Below, in pieces: positions 1-10,036 of a DNA stretch of 60,000 bases (positions are counted from its first letter, which is position 1; each line of letters begins with the position of its first letter). The translations under genes and the position numbers were made by a program. The notes under the pieces were generated by a model, which saw only the letters and a list, made by a program, of their open reading frames with translations, had not been told where the DNA came from and did no database searches. This stretch comes from Liolophura sinensis (taxonomy: Eukaryota; Mollusca; Polyplacophora; Chitonida; Chitonidae): the NCBI RefSeq assembly GCF_032854445.1, contig NC_088302.1, forward strand, positions 31,591,979-31,651,978, read 5' to 3'.

Positions 1-76
1 ATTTCGGCCGTACCTGCGGATGGTCGTGGGCTTGAACCGGGCTCAAATCAAATCAAATCAAATCAAATCAAACAAA

Positions 77-111
<35 letters not shown>

Positions 112-113
112 AT
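1..113 (+). mobile_element. SINE family A, 3' part, internally deleted
   Basis: The window opens inside a SINE of the family most common here. The segment reads like the middle of the element (cggccgtac, then cctgcggatggtcgtggg), then jumps straight to the tail, so the 'agtgaaatattcttgagtacgg' block found in other copies is missing. The tail is an (aaatc)n run followed by an (aaat)n run at about 43-113. The 5' side lies outside the window. Compare the copies at 31626-31775 and 38030-38182. Confidence 0.75.
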
Positions 114-1925
114 GATGTTGGCTCAACACAAGTTGTTTAAATATGACATTAGACATTGTTGGGAAGAACAAAAGTTTGATTTCATACAACACAAGTGTCT
201 TTTGTGTGTATTAAAGATTTTATCAGCTTTTGGGTGGAGGAAACTGGAGTGCCCAGAGAAAAACACCGATCTTCTATGTTAGACTGATGTACAGACATAA
301 ACATACTTGCCACTGAAGCAAGAGCTGGCAAAAACGCTTTGTTAAAACTGTTATAAAGAATCATTCTTACTACCCTAGGCATAATTTTTGACAACCCTTT
401 GCCCATCTCTTCTGTATATTCAATGTTTCTTTTCATTAACTGTTTTTGGATTCAAAAGTGATACAATGTGGTCATTTGTAGGTGTTTTTATCGGCCATAT
501 TGGAGAGGAGAGTATCTTAAGTAAGCAGAATTACTTCAATATGGCTGTCAACGTAGACCGTGCTAACCTCCCATGCATACGGTGTTTCTCAATTCATTTT
601 GCAGTTAATCATTACTACTCAATCAGACATTCAGTAAATATGGCGAGGTGGGGGAACGGGGGTGGTGCTGGCGTGTAAGTTTTTTTTGTTTTTTTTTTTT
701 TTACTTCAGAGTGCTTCTGATTGGGTTTTGCTAATTCACAATATTGGGTTGTTATTTTGTGTGTGTCCTGAATTGCGAATGACTCAACCCATCTGCTCCT
801 TCGATAAAACCAGTGTCACAGTGCATCGCTGGTGCACTTGTACTGATACACGCACTTGTTAAAGCTCCGCTCGTCATAACGGTTATATATGTGTATTTCA
901 TAGCTCAGTTGATATAATCGTTAATTGTTAGCCTGTCCCCATTTTGTTCTGCCCTGATATGTATTTCTGAGGCGGTACTTTGTTTAATTAACATAGCATG
1001 AACAGTTTACATGAATGGGAGCGAGGAACATAGCATGCTTAGAACTTATTGATTATGTGATCTTATTGTATGTATGTATGTATGTATGTACATATGTACG
1101 TACGTTAACGTTGTATGTGACAACATTGCGATTACTGTATTTTGTCGGTTCACTTCCAGGTACAACCCATGACCCCAGTCGGTTGTCTCTGTCCCGCCCC
1201 ATTATCTTCAAACCCTCGGGTCACGTGTTGAGATGACAAGACATTTGTTGCTCGACCCCCCACGTCGTGAGATCGTTTCAGGGGGTCAGAGCGCGTTCTA
1301 AAGCACCACTGAAGCATGTCTACAGTACAAGCCATTGAGATACATTCATTGAGATACCGCGTCATTCAGGCATACCTGCAGAATAATCAGGGAGACCAGA
1401 TCGACATGAATGAAAACACGATCTTTCGAGAACGACACAGGCTTATTTACACAGCACCTCTTGAAACATGCTTATTCACTACATCGAACAAGCCCTAATC
1501 CAACGCCCACGTTTGTTTCAAATGCACGGAAACTTAGCTTATAGCATAGACATGGGGCAAGAACACCCTGTATTCTGACTTCATATACACAGAGTATATA
1601 TGTATAGATAAGTAATTAACTTAACAATGGGATATAAACTTTGTTCAGATACAAGGAAACAGAAATTGAAAAACATATTAATTCCTAACAAAAACTGAAC
1701 AGGTTATTGATGACGAGAAGGTAATCGGTCGTATTGAACTTAGCAAAGAGACTAAGATAGAACATCTGCAGACAACAACAGGTTACTTCTGAAGACAGAA
1801 AGTCAGAAACAACCAAAATCTCTTTATTGATTTATTTGATTGATGTTGCACGATGGCGGTCAGTTCAGTGAATGTCAAGGAACCGGAGCCCACCACGTAC
1901 CGTTTGGCAAATTACCCACAAACTG
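114..1925. other. Unassigned non-coding stretch with a (TGTA)n microsatellite
   Basis: No gene, RNA or mobile element is recognised. Open frames here are short, overlap each other on both strands and match nothing I know. The one clear structure is a tetranucleotide run, (TGTA)n, at about 1067-1090. A T-rich run lies at 678-702. The stretch near 1150-1400 is richer in GC than its surroundings and begins just after a good acceptor-like sequence (cacttccag, ending 1160), but no matching donor was found. Confidence 0.5.
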
Positions 1926-2450
1926 AGCCCAAATCCTTGATTTCTCAATATTTCTATTTTCCAAATCCTTTATTTTTAATTTTCTATTTTCCAAATCCTA
2001 GATTTCTCCATTTTTCTGTTTTCCAAATACTTAATTTATTTCTAATTATTCTGTTTTCCAAGTCCTTGATTTCTCAATTTTTCTATTTTCGAAATCCTTT
2101 ATTAATAATTTTTGTCAAGATTGTTCATTCACTGCTGATCTTTCCATTTTCTAAATCCTTGCTTCAATTTTGATCCTTTCTGTGTCCAATCCTTTATTTC
2201 TAATTATTAATCCGTTGTCCAAATCCACTATTCATTTCTAATATCTCCATTGCCCAAATCCTCGGTTCTTTCCTGAACACTCCATTGCTCAAATCATTGA
2301 TTTCTGACTTTTAAATTCCACGTTGTTCAAATTCATTATTCATTACAGGCCTTTCCATTCCCCAAATTCTTGATTTCTGATTTTTTGTGTTGTCCAGTAT
2401 TCTTTATTTCTAAAGTTCAATCCCTAACATTAGAATCCTTCATTCATTTT
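1926..2450. repeat. Degenerate minisatellite, about 32-bp unit
   Basis: A T-rich tandem array in which the motif 'ttccaaatccttgatttct' recurs every 30-35 bases. Near-exact cores lie near 1929, 1961, 1991, 2023, 2058, 2090, 2151, 2187, 2219, 2253 and 2289. Units on the left are well conserved and units on the right decay, so the array is probably old on its right side. It produces a hydrophobic, Phe/Leu-rich open frame (1853-2173) that is only a by-product of the repeat and is not called as a gene. Confidence 0.85.
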
Positions 2451-2826
2451 TGACTGATAATTATAACCCAGCATGTTTTCTAAAACTTACATTGTTACAC
2501 TTTTGAAGTTTGTATCTCTCTATGCTGTACCTTTAGCGTTATACAGATGAAGGCAAATGGTATTAAAACCTAAATCCAAGTACCTGCATGTAACGCCCAT
2601 CGTTATCTTCTTACAACAGAAAAGGATGGACCAGCAGCGGAATTACGGTGACAAAGGCTGTATATTTTTTTTTATCAGCAACGAAGAACCACCGGGTGCG
2701 TGTGCCTCGCCAACCCACGCTCACTTGAGGCAGAAAAAAAGATCCTGTTTTCCGGGAATCCGTTTAATACATCGTGACAGGCGACTTATGTCCTCCCTTT
2801 GCAAATGGCGGTGATTTGTCTGACAG

Positions 2827-2964
2827 CTATAAAAATTCCAAAGACAGATTTCCAAGAAACACTCAAGTCTGCCATTAAAGAAGACCCCAAGCAACCACTG
2901 GAATTATTTAGCTCTAGATCCCATTCAGTACACGTAACCCTTCCTGGATTGCTTAGACCTGTAG
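2827..2964 (+). CDS. Possible internal exon, unrecognised (weak)
   Basis: An open stretch follows an acceptor-like 'ttgtctgacag' and ends at a donor-like 'GTAG|GTATCA' (or four bases earlier at 'CCT|GTAGGT'). Read in the open frame it gives a hydrophilic peptide containing IPKTDFQETLKSAIKEDPKQ and then a Ser/His/Leu-rich part. With the later donor it is 138 bases and phase 1 at both ends, the same phase as the candidate exons at 8013 and 8429. The opposite strand is also open across the same bases, which weakens the case. No protein family is recognised. This is inference from splice-like signals only. Confidence 0.17.
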
Positions 2965-4251
2965 GTATCAGTGTCACTTATAGGTTCCGGTGAAATATAT
3001 CAACCTACTATGATTCGTTCTTGAAAACTTTTTTATTTTACAAATGTTCCATTTGTGCATCTTGGTAACAGTTGGTTTGCTTCAGAGTTGAATCGTCACT
3101 GATTATGTTTTATTCACTTTTAAAAGGGAATTGCTCCGATTAAGGCGAAGGCTCATTTTTAAATCTGGCTACCGGTACGTATATACCTGTTAGCTCTTAT
3201 ATAGAATCCCCGGGAGACAGCTGATGGAAGACTATATGGGTAACGTGGCATACAATCAAAGTGCGTCCCTAAGGCCTCGCATGGCTGACTGAGGACAAGG
3301 CTCTCTCTGTACATGCCACAGAACAGGCGTCGACAGAATCACCTATGGGGAGCAATCGTGTAAATAATTTATTCTGCTGGTTTGTCTTTGTGTACTCGTC
3401 ATTCAGCCCAAACTAACACTGGTGCTATCAGGTGTCACGTATACAGGGCTGAATGGATGTAGGACATAGGTGAATCTGTGGTGCAGTTTTTAGGTCAAAT
3501 GATGATTATAGGGCCCGTGGCCAGATATCTATTATAACAGCGCCTCCTAACTATCAGCTGTGAGCAGAACCTGTCTTTTTGACCTAATACCCAGTGAAGA
3601 TTTTTTCATCCCATAAAAAGGATATACGTTACTAAGATGATTAGAATAGAAGTGACACACACAAATTTCGTATGCCCTGATCAAAATAAACGAATTAGAC
3701 CCTTGAACATCATAACTGATTCTGAACTGATTCTACGTATGGCAGAAAACTGAATTTCTCCGCATGTAATGAAGGTTTGTGCTCTTGTCGGCGAGATGTT
3801 AATTAATACGCGTTTATACATTGTGAAAGCACGCGCTCCATAAAGTTTCAACAGGTATTAATACAGATCACCGAAAAAAATTGTTACCCTGAATAATGGT
3901 TTCGTACTAAAACCACGTTAATTACAAAACTGAGCCTAATTATATTTAATTACGAATCGTGTTTTCAGTGGGAATGGAGTGTGTTGACATAATGGTTAAT
4001 ATGTTTCGTCTCTAAACATTAACTGCGGGCTGAGGAGGATTTCATTCCTGTTAAACGAAATGCTCAAACGCGGTGGAAGAAGTCCCCTCACCCGTCTGAC
4101 AATCCGGGATGCCTAGTACATAAGACCATGTGTTTGTTCGAATTTATATAGATTTTGCTTGCCTGACTTTGGCTTAACGTTTGTAGGTTTATTAGTGAAG
4201 TAGCTGAAGAGGTGCGGATGTTCTCTTCCGCTTTCTTTCGCTCATAAATCT
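2965..4251. other. Unassigned non-coding stretch
   Basis: I see no gene, repeat array or mobile element here. The sequence is AT-rich with scattered short frames. Nothing supports a call. Confidence 0.5.
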
Positions 4252-4312
4252 GACGGCCTTCCTATATAGGTAAAATATTCTTGACTACGGCGTAATGCAT
4301 CAGTCAGATAAA
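4252..4312 (+). mobile_element. SINE family A, decayed 3' tail relic
   Basis: The run 'gtaaaatattcttgactacggcgtaatgcatcagtcagataaa' follows the conserved family A tail 'gtgaaatattcttgagtacggcgtaaaacaccaatcaaataaa' with several substitutions. Only the tail is recognisable; the head and middle are gone or too diverged. Confidence 0.5.
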
Positions 4313-4518
4313 CTCTACTAACATCTCTGGAGTCCGTTTGTTAGTGTACCCGTAGGTCAGGCTATATAGAAGGTCGCAGGGTTGAACTCTGTGAACAGCT
4401 CAGGCTCACTGCCTGGAGCAATTATAGAGGTGAAGAACATCTTAGTTAATGTGGCATTGACCCCAGGGGCTAAAAATAGCGACCCGCGGCTAATCGAAGC
4501 GTGAAGCAGTCTGCAAAC

Positions 4519-4822
4519 ATGTTTCTTGATGCGGATAAGGTCAAAAAGTTTGCATCTTGACCTTACAAATGATTGGGAGGAGGAGGTCACACCCCTTTGT
4601 TTCTTGACCTTACAATTGCTGGGTTTCGGATGTGGTTCCACTCGTGAATTTGTTTCTTGACCTTACAAATGGTTAGAGAGACAAGGTCACATGCAATGGT
4701 TTCTTGATGTCACATGCGATTGTTTCTTGATGAGGTCACATGCGATTGTTTCTAGTTGATGTCACATGCGAGTGTTTCTAGTTGATGTCACATGCGAGTG
4801 TTTCTTGATGCGGTCACACACA
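4519..4822. repeat. Two-tier minisatellite with TGACCTT/AGGTCA motifs
   Basis: The motif 'gtttcttgaccttacaaatg' recurs at about 50-base spacing near 4548, 4598 and 4650. It then shortens to 22-26-base units 'gtttcttgatgtcacatgcg' near 4699, 4721, 4747, 4773 and 4799. The first tier contains TTGACCTTA and the second GAGGTCACA, so AGGTCA half-sites occur repeatedly in both orientations. The short tier looks derived from the long one by internal deletion and re-amplification. The 94-codon minus-strand frame at 4357-4641 lies partly inside it and is not called as a gene. Confidence 0.8.
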
Positions 4823-4924
4823 ATATCGAGTACCCCTTCTACATCGAATACATTTATCAGTAAAGGGAAGATCTTTACTCTGCTCCAAATCCATCATCAC
4901 AGGATAATATCGCTCCGATTTCTG

Positions 4925-5325
4925 TTGTAAATCAGATTTGATATATAACATTGCAGTTTGTTTTGGGGCCTTAAAAATTAAAATTGACTACATCATAAAT
5001 GTTAGCTTAAAACAAATGTATCAAAATTTTAATTCCCAATGCATAAACTAAGCAATGTGAACAGATTACAAATTTTAACTTGACAGGAAAGGCTTATAAT
5101 GGAATCGTTACAGCAACTAGAGCTCGATATGGTTGACAATACGAGGCCCAGTCAGTCCTTTATGACTTGAGTCAAAATTTAAAAACTCTGCACAATGCTT
5201 AGTTTTTGGAACTGGGAGTTTAAATTTGGACAAATTTGCCTTAGGACAGCATTCATGAGGGGGACAAAATTTTAATTTCTAAAGCCCCAAAACAAGCTTT
5301 CAGATCGTATTTCAAATGTTGCCTT
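4925..5325. mobile_element. Foldback (long inverted-repeat) element, about 400 bp
   Basis: The left arm (about 4925-5097) and right arm (about 5152-5325) are reverse complements of each other along almost their whole length, with a loop of about 55 bases. Landmarks are 'gtttgttttggggcc' at 4956 paired with 'agccccaaaacaagc' at 5283, and 'aaactaagcaatgtg' near 5045 paired with 'cacaatgcttagttttt' near 5191. The arms differ by substitutions and small gaps, as expected of an aged non-autonomous DNA transposon or foldback element. It has no coding capacity. Exact ends and a target duplication are not clear. Confidence 0.8.
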
Positions 5326-6793
5326 AAGTCAAAAATGCTTTTCTGGATTCGGCCCAAGACGACAAGATTAACATACACTGTTTGGGGGCCTGTCTCCTTG
5401 AACTTGGCATGTCTATCGATTTTCCGTTGCACAACTGTACCATGCAATCCAAGCATCAATGGCCACATAGCTACTTATATATTAGCAGGTGTACTGAGTG
5501 TACGTAGGTATCCGTGGAGCTAATTATGCATATGCACAGGCATCACAAGGCATTAATTATATAACGAAAGGAATGGACGAAATGGGCCGAAATGACGCAA
5601 TGTGCATTTGGAGTTCAACGTGCATTCATAGTTGGCATTTCAATGACCTCCGCGTTGCTACAATACAGTGTTGCTATATTTTGTGTCGAAATGATATGAT
5701 ACCTCAATATGATTGATTAAACCACCGTACATCTGTATAACTTTGCTCGAGAAGACACTATGGTGCTAGATCTGCGTGTATATATCCGTTATATATATCT
5801 GGAGGACTGTCAAAAGAACTCTTAATAAGAAATATCTCATTAGTCATAACCTGGACCAATATGAGTTCCTTCATGTATGTGGCTGGTATAACAGACCCGT
5901 TTTGATGAGCACGGACCAATAACATGCTCCTGCATGCGTGTTTTTTTTGTTTTTTTTTGTTTTTTTTTTTTTTTGCCGTCGAACAGCATTATCATTGGGC
6001 AATTATAACACATTACAAAGTCTGGCATTGGTCGTGTTTTTTGTTTAATGTCTTATAATGCAGATTTATATCTCACTTGTATACGAAGGCGGTCAGATTT
6101 ATGGGTAGAATCAACTGGTTAAAACGCATCTCTCCTAAACCTCTCGAGATGGATCTTGTAAGCTACGCATATCATATCATCTCTCGTCAAGAACGAGCCT
6201 TCTAGATGACGACAAGGTGTGGCGTTGTAGAGCCAGCACAAAAAACCCGCGAGCTATAATTATTAGTGATTGCTCAGGATAATTTATCAAATAATGGATC
6301 AGATACATGTAGGCATACATGAAGTATAGAATAAATGTGCATTTTAGCAGACGGCTAAATAGATAAAAGCTATAAAACTATGTCAAATTTGATACAATAA
6401 ACTTTATTGATGCCCAAAGGACATCTTCATACACGCTTAATATTAAGTACTTATGTAAATGCAATAAATTCACATCCGCTGTTTCAGCGTGTATTACAAA
6501 ATATATTGCAAATATTCATTCGCTTAATTCCTTGTCTTATATACCATAACCCATGCATATCAAAAGAACTGTTTAAAACTGCAGTTAGAGGAAGTGCATG
6601 GGTATTATGGTATAAGCTTAAGTGGGATTTTGTAAAGCACACGTAAAATATAACAAAACAACAATGATAGATTCATATGGTTATAACAAGCCTAGAGAAG
6701 GCTTCATGTCTCGGAAAAGCTATAGCATATAAAGTTTTGTCAGCAGCGTTTGATCCATGCTCATATTGATGCATATATGTTATATATAGTCAA
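5326..6793. other. Unassigned non-coding stretch with a poly-T tract
   Basis: No gene is supported. A T-rich tract with scattered G lies at about 5941-5974, which makes a lysine-rich minus-strand frame that is an artefact. The rest is AT-rich with several TATA-like runs and no recognisable repeat family. Confidence 0.5.
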
Positions 6794-7102
6794 TCATTTC
6801 AATGTATTAGTTGAGTCACACCTAAGACTTTAAAAGAGGAAGTTCCTCGCTTGGCGTTCAGCATGAAGGGGATAGTGCAACGACTGGTTGACCCGTATCA
6901 ATATTATGGCTCGGGCGGGGCGGGGCGGCTTACTTGCCTTTGGTATGTCGTCTCAGTGAAGCAGCAATAGATGAAAGAGCGGTGGAATCCGTCCTGCGAC
7001 AAGGAGGCACATTACATACACCCTAAGGATTCCTTCGTCGTCATATGACTGAAAAAGTATGACGTTAAACCCCAAGCACTCACCCACTCACTCATTTCAA
7101 TG
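6794..7102 (+). mobile_element. SINE family B, 5'-truncated, with 11-bp TSD
   Basis: The 11-base sequence TCATTTCAATG occurs at 6794-6804 and again at 7092-7102 and brackets the element, so this is a target-site duplication. The body begins just after the tRNA-related head (cacacctaagacttta). It runs through 'tcgcttggcgttcagcatgaagggg', 'gtcctgcgacaaggagg' and 'tcgtcgtcatatgactgaaaaa', and ends in 'gacgttaaaccccaagcactc' and a (ctca)n tail. Comparison with the full copy at 11499-11865 shows that the promoter-bearing head is missing, as with 5' truncation during reverse transcription. A GC-rich 'gggcggggcggggcgg' run near 6913 is an odd local expansion. Confidence 0.9.
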
Positions 7103-8012
7103 AATTTCGGTTAGGGTATGTATTCTGGCTTTAAAGCTATATATTGAAAGTAAATGACGATGGTATCTCTCAGACTTGCTTGCAGTGTTTTTGACATTGG
7201 TATAGATGTCACAGTGCATATCATGGCGATGTTGTAGTATGCACTGTGTTCATGGCCCTCCCGCGCTCACAGCACACTGATACGCCCCTAGACAATTAAG
7301 GTTACTCGTATCGTGTTGTACGGCGAAGACCTTGCTAATGTACGAAAATGATGATTCCTGACTTTACACACGAACTGTGTAAAGCTCTTAGATTACAATA
7401 ATAAGTTATATGTATTTTAATTTACAAATGGATCACGCCATATTCAACAATGTTCTCAGACCCGTAAGGAGGTATAAGTTTTTATGGGTGCTGAAAGTAA
7501 AAGACAACTCAGTAAAATATGCATAAATAAAAGATAAATGAAAGATATCAAAAAGGCGGCTGACCTGACTGTGAAACCTTACGTTGCCTGTACGTTAATA
7601 CGTATAAGGAATTATATCAGACTTAATTCAGAAATTTCATTCCTACAATTCCTTCATTATACTGTAAAGAGCCTAAAGCGAGACTTAAACTCAACTACAA
7701 CGGCTTTACACTGTATCATAATTAATCACAATACATCATATATATAACATTATGTCCTAATCGCATATAAATCTATGTTCACTTTTGGTTTTTGTCTGCC
7801 CACTGAGTTGTTTGAGTACCGTAAACATTACATCTCTGGACATATGCAGGTGGTCGCATTTGATGCTGGATGGGTGATGGTAATATAATGGGCGGTTATA
7901 TTCGCAATACAGTGACATTCATATCTCTGACTATATATAGTCATCAGGTGGTATGCTATGGTGGTTCATTTGCTAGAATTCGTACTTTTTTCTTTTGCCT
8001 ATCATGTTTCAG
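7103..8012. other. Unassigned non-coding stretch upstream of the exon candidate
   Basis: No gene or repeat is recognised. The last 30 bases (about 7985-8012) form a long pyrimidine tract ending in 'atgtttcag', the acceptor of the candidate exon that follows. The same bases read through as a hydrophobic peptide in the exon's frame, so a retained-intron or membrane-segment reading is possible but not needed. Confidence 0.4.
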
Positions 8013-8541
8013 GTGGAATCCACAAAAAGAGGAAACAAGAAAGCCAAAGTAAAAACGATAACAACGACGAAAGACCTAAATTCATAAATAAAAACAAGAC
8101 ATACAGAAATGGCACGAATGAGCCACCATACTGTACGTATAGCTTGTATAATGTCTTCTTCTTCCAACACAGTGACTGTATCCGTTATGAGAACTCGAGA
8201 TGACAACCGACTTGTGCCGTTCTCGTGACGCGTCAGTTTTGTGGGAAGCGCCTCCGCAGGAGTGTAATGAAATGTCCACCTATACAGTTGCAGGTTTAAA
8301 TTAATCGCTTTCGCCACAACTCTCATCCCAGATATTGGTTTATGCACCAACGGCGCAGGTGGGCAATGTGTATTATATCTGTAAAAACCCATCGAAAATG
8401 AGCAAGTATTAATTTCCTACATTTACAGCTATAGTTCAAGGACCCCACCGAGACAAAGTACACAAGGACGGCGTGGGTGTTACAAAATACATCAGTCATA
8501 CGAGCTACAAACTGTACAAACAGTATATGTATCAGTCATAA
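8013..8541 (+). CDS. Candidate 3' end of a gene: two short exons, unknown product
   Basis: This is the best-supported coding candidate in the window, though still weak. Exon 1 is 8013-8132: a strong acceptor (long pyrimidine tract, then tttcag), an open frame, and a good donor (ACT|GTACGT). Exon 2 is 8429-8541: acceptor 'tacatttacag', open frame, stop TAA at 8539-8541. Exon 1 is 120 bases, phase 1 at both ends, and exon 2 is open exactly in the phase it requires; the junction codon would be T+CT, serine. The 296-base intron (8133-8428) has GT..AG ends. Exon 1 encodes a basic, Lys/Asn-rich hydrophilic stretch (starts GIHKKRKQESQSKNDNND) and exon 2 a Tyr/Lys-rich tail (contains KYISHTSYKLYKQYMYQS). 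I recognise no family. No AATAAA was noticed before the MITE at 8734. The upstream exon could be the weak phase-1 candidate at 2827-2964. Confidence 0.3.
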
Positions 8542-8733
8542 AGCATTTAAAAGAAAATTCAACAAATAGGTTCATGTTAGTTATTTCGCAGGAGAAGACC
8601 TATACACCCACAGGAATTTTGTTCTGACGAACTTAGTAACTGTAAAACTTGGTAACTCTGCAAAACGACATTTAATCTGAAATACTTACGAGGCCATGCA
8701 TGGGAGGTATGGATACACGATGTCCCCCAGGCC

Positions 8734-8945
8734 CCGGGGTCACGAAACGAGCTTAGACTTAAGTCAAAACTTCAATCACGAAATTTGGTGTGTTTCTTTC
8801 CGTTATTTCAGCTGGAATTTGTTGTATAATGACCTACCCAGAATTTACGTTGTCAAGCAAAATTTTGACCTTATAACGTAAGAAACAACGATATGAAAGT
8901 CATCTGAAATTTTTACTTAAGTTGAAGATCGCCTCATGATCCCGG
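8734..8945. mobile_element. MITE-like foldback, about 212 bp
   Basis: The ends are inverted repeats: left 'ccggggtcacgaaacgag' then 'cttagacttaagtc', and right 'acttaagttgaagatcgcc' then 'tcatgatcccgg'. The similarity continues inward, pairing 'tgtttctttccgttatttc' with 'cttataacgtaagaaacaa', so most of the element folds back on itself. It is non-coding. Fragments resembling its terminal sequence recur at 40650, 42152 and 49713, which indicates a dispersed family. No certain target duplication was found. Confidence 0.8.
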
Positions 8946-8961
8946 TGCATCGGTTTTAGAA

Positions 8962-9010
8962 TGACGTCAGCCGAAACCGCTGCGTTCGCGTGTTATAGGG
9001 ATAACACGCG
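8962..9010. promoter_or_regulatory. Full CRE palindrome followed by a 10-bp perfect hairpin
   Basis: TGACGTCA, the full cAMP-response element consensus, lies at 8962-8969. Eighteen bases downstream a perfect inverted repeat forms: CGCGTGTTAT (8987-8996), loop AGGG, ATAACACGCG (9001-9010). Both lie in a short GC-richer patch just outside the preceding MITE. No transcription start is identified, so regulatory function is only a possibility. Confidence 0.35.
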
Positions 9011-9864
9011 CCTGACTGGTTTACATTGATAAAATGAAGGCGCTTCGGATTTTCTCAATGCATACGGCTTTGTTTAATTTGAGCTGTGATATCTTGATTA
9101 TCCAAGTGGATACTTTATCCTCTCTCATCTTTTAATGACTCTCCAGAGCACTTGTGAATTCTAAAGTGTTCCAAATTTATGGCACCTGGTGGGCTTGTAT
9201 TGAGATCAAAGAATATATTGTTTCAAGTGTGGGATTTTTTTCAAATTGGTCAAGGTTTTTGACGTGGGTGTCCAAAATTTACAACCAGTGGTTATGACAA
9301 AGTTTAGGCATGCAAGGTCTGTTTCAGATAAAAGTGGCATCAAGTTGTCATTAAATGCTTGCCGTGCGTGACCTAATACTACAAGTTTAGTATTAAGTTA
9401 GGGGTTAGAAGTTTAAATTAGATTTAGTTTACCTATTCTGGCTTGAAGTTCAGCTTGTAATTCCTAACTAAATGTCTCTAATATATATTCTATTAAACTT
9501 TGCATTATCCTACAGCAGCAACGTTGAACGTCAACGGGTCTGAAATTAGAGGCCCACGCTTCGGAACATACCCGCGTCACGACTCGCGTCTCAAAACTGC
9601 ATCTTGGACAACACCATTTCAAAGTAGGGGGTTATCACAAGTGTTTAAGCCACAAATTCATTAATACAGACGACAACAAACTCATGCTAATTGCTTTATG
9701 CCTCTGTTCTGTGTGTGTATGGTCCTTTCCGCTCTTGAGCAGGTGATGACAGAGGACAAGAGACCGCAGCGAAATGGGAAGGAAGCTTGTGCAACTTGCC
9801 CTACGTTTGCGTCATTTCCGTGTCTAGTAAATATGTAAAAGTTTAAAGTAGGCATAACAGAATA
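9011..9864. other. Unassigned non-coding stretch
   Basis: No gene or known repeat is seen. A small hairpin (TAATACT, 8-base loop, AGTATTA) lies near 9382-9403. The interval separates two foldback elements. Confidence 0.5.
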
Positions 9865-10036
9865 GAAATAATGAATCTTTATCGAGTAAACGTTGCTGAT
9901 TTTAGACCGGTAAATGTGGAAGAGTTGAAATTTTAGTCCTCGGACGCCTGTGGCATTTCGTTCTAAAATTTCAGCTCTTCACCACATTTACAGGTCTAAA
10001 ATCAACAACAATGACTCGATAAAGAGTCATTATTTC
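9865..10036. mobile_element. Foldback/MITE with 72-74-bp arms
   Basis: Left arm 9865-9936 and right arm 9963-10036 are near-perfect reverse complements; I count only a handful of mismatches and small indels. The left arm contains 'gattttagaccggtaaatg' and the right arm 'catttacaggtctaaaatc'. The loop is 26 bases. As RNA this would fold into a very stable long hairpin. The high arm identity suggests it is younger than the other two foldbacks nearby. Flanks are 'gaata' and 'ttaaa' with no unambiguous target duplication. It shares no obvious terminal sequence with the 8734 element. Confidence 0.85.

Noticed and set aside
1853-2173. 106-codon Phe/Leu-rich frame as a membrane protein
   Set aside because: It coincides with a T-rich minisatellite; the hydrophobic character comes from the repeat.
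5940-6028. Lysine-rich minus-strand peptide from a T-rich tract
   Set aside because: It is a translated poly-T region with no context of a gene.
8992-9005. Homing-endonuclease-like site (TAGGGATAACA core of the I-SceI recognition sequence)
   Set aside because: Only the first part of the 18-base site matches, and the match is explained by a local palindrome. Coincidence is the simpler explanation.
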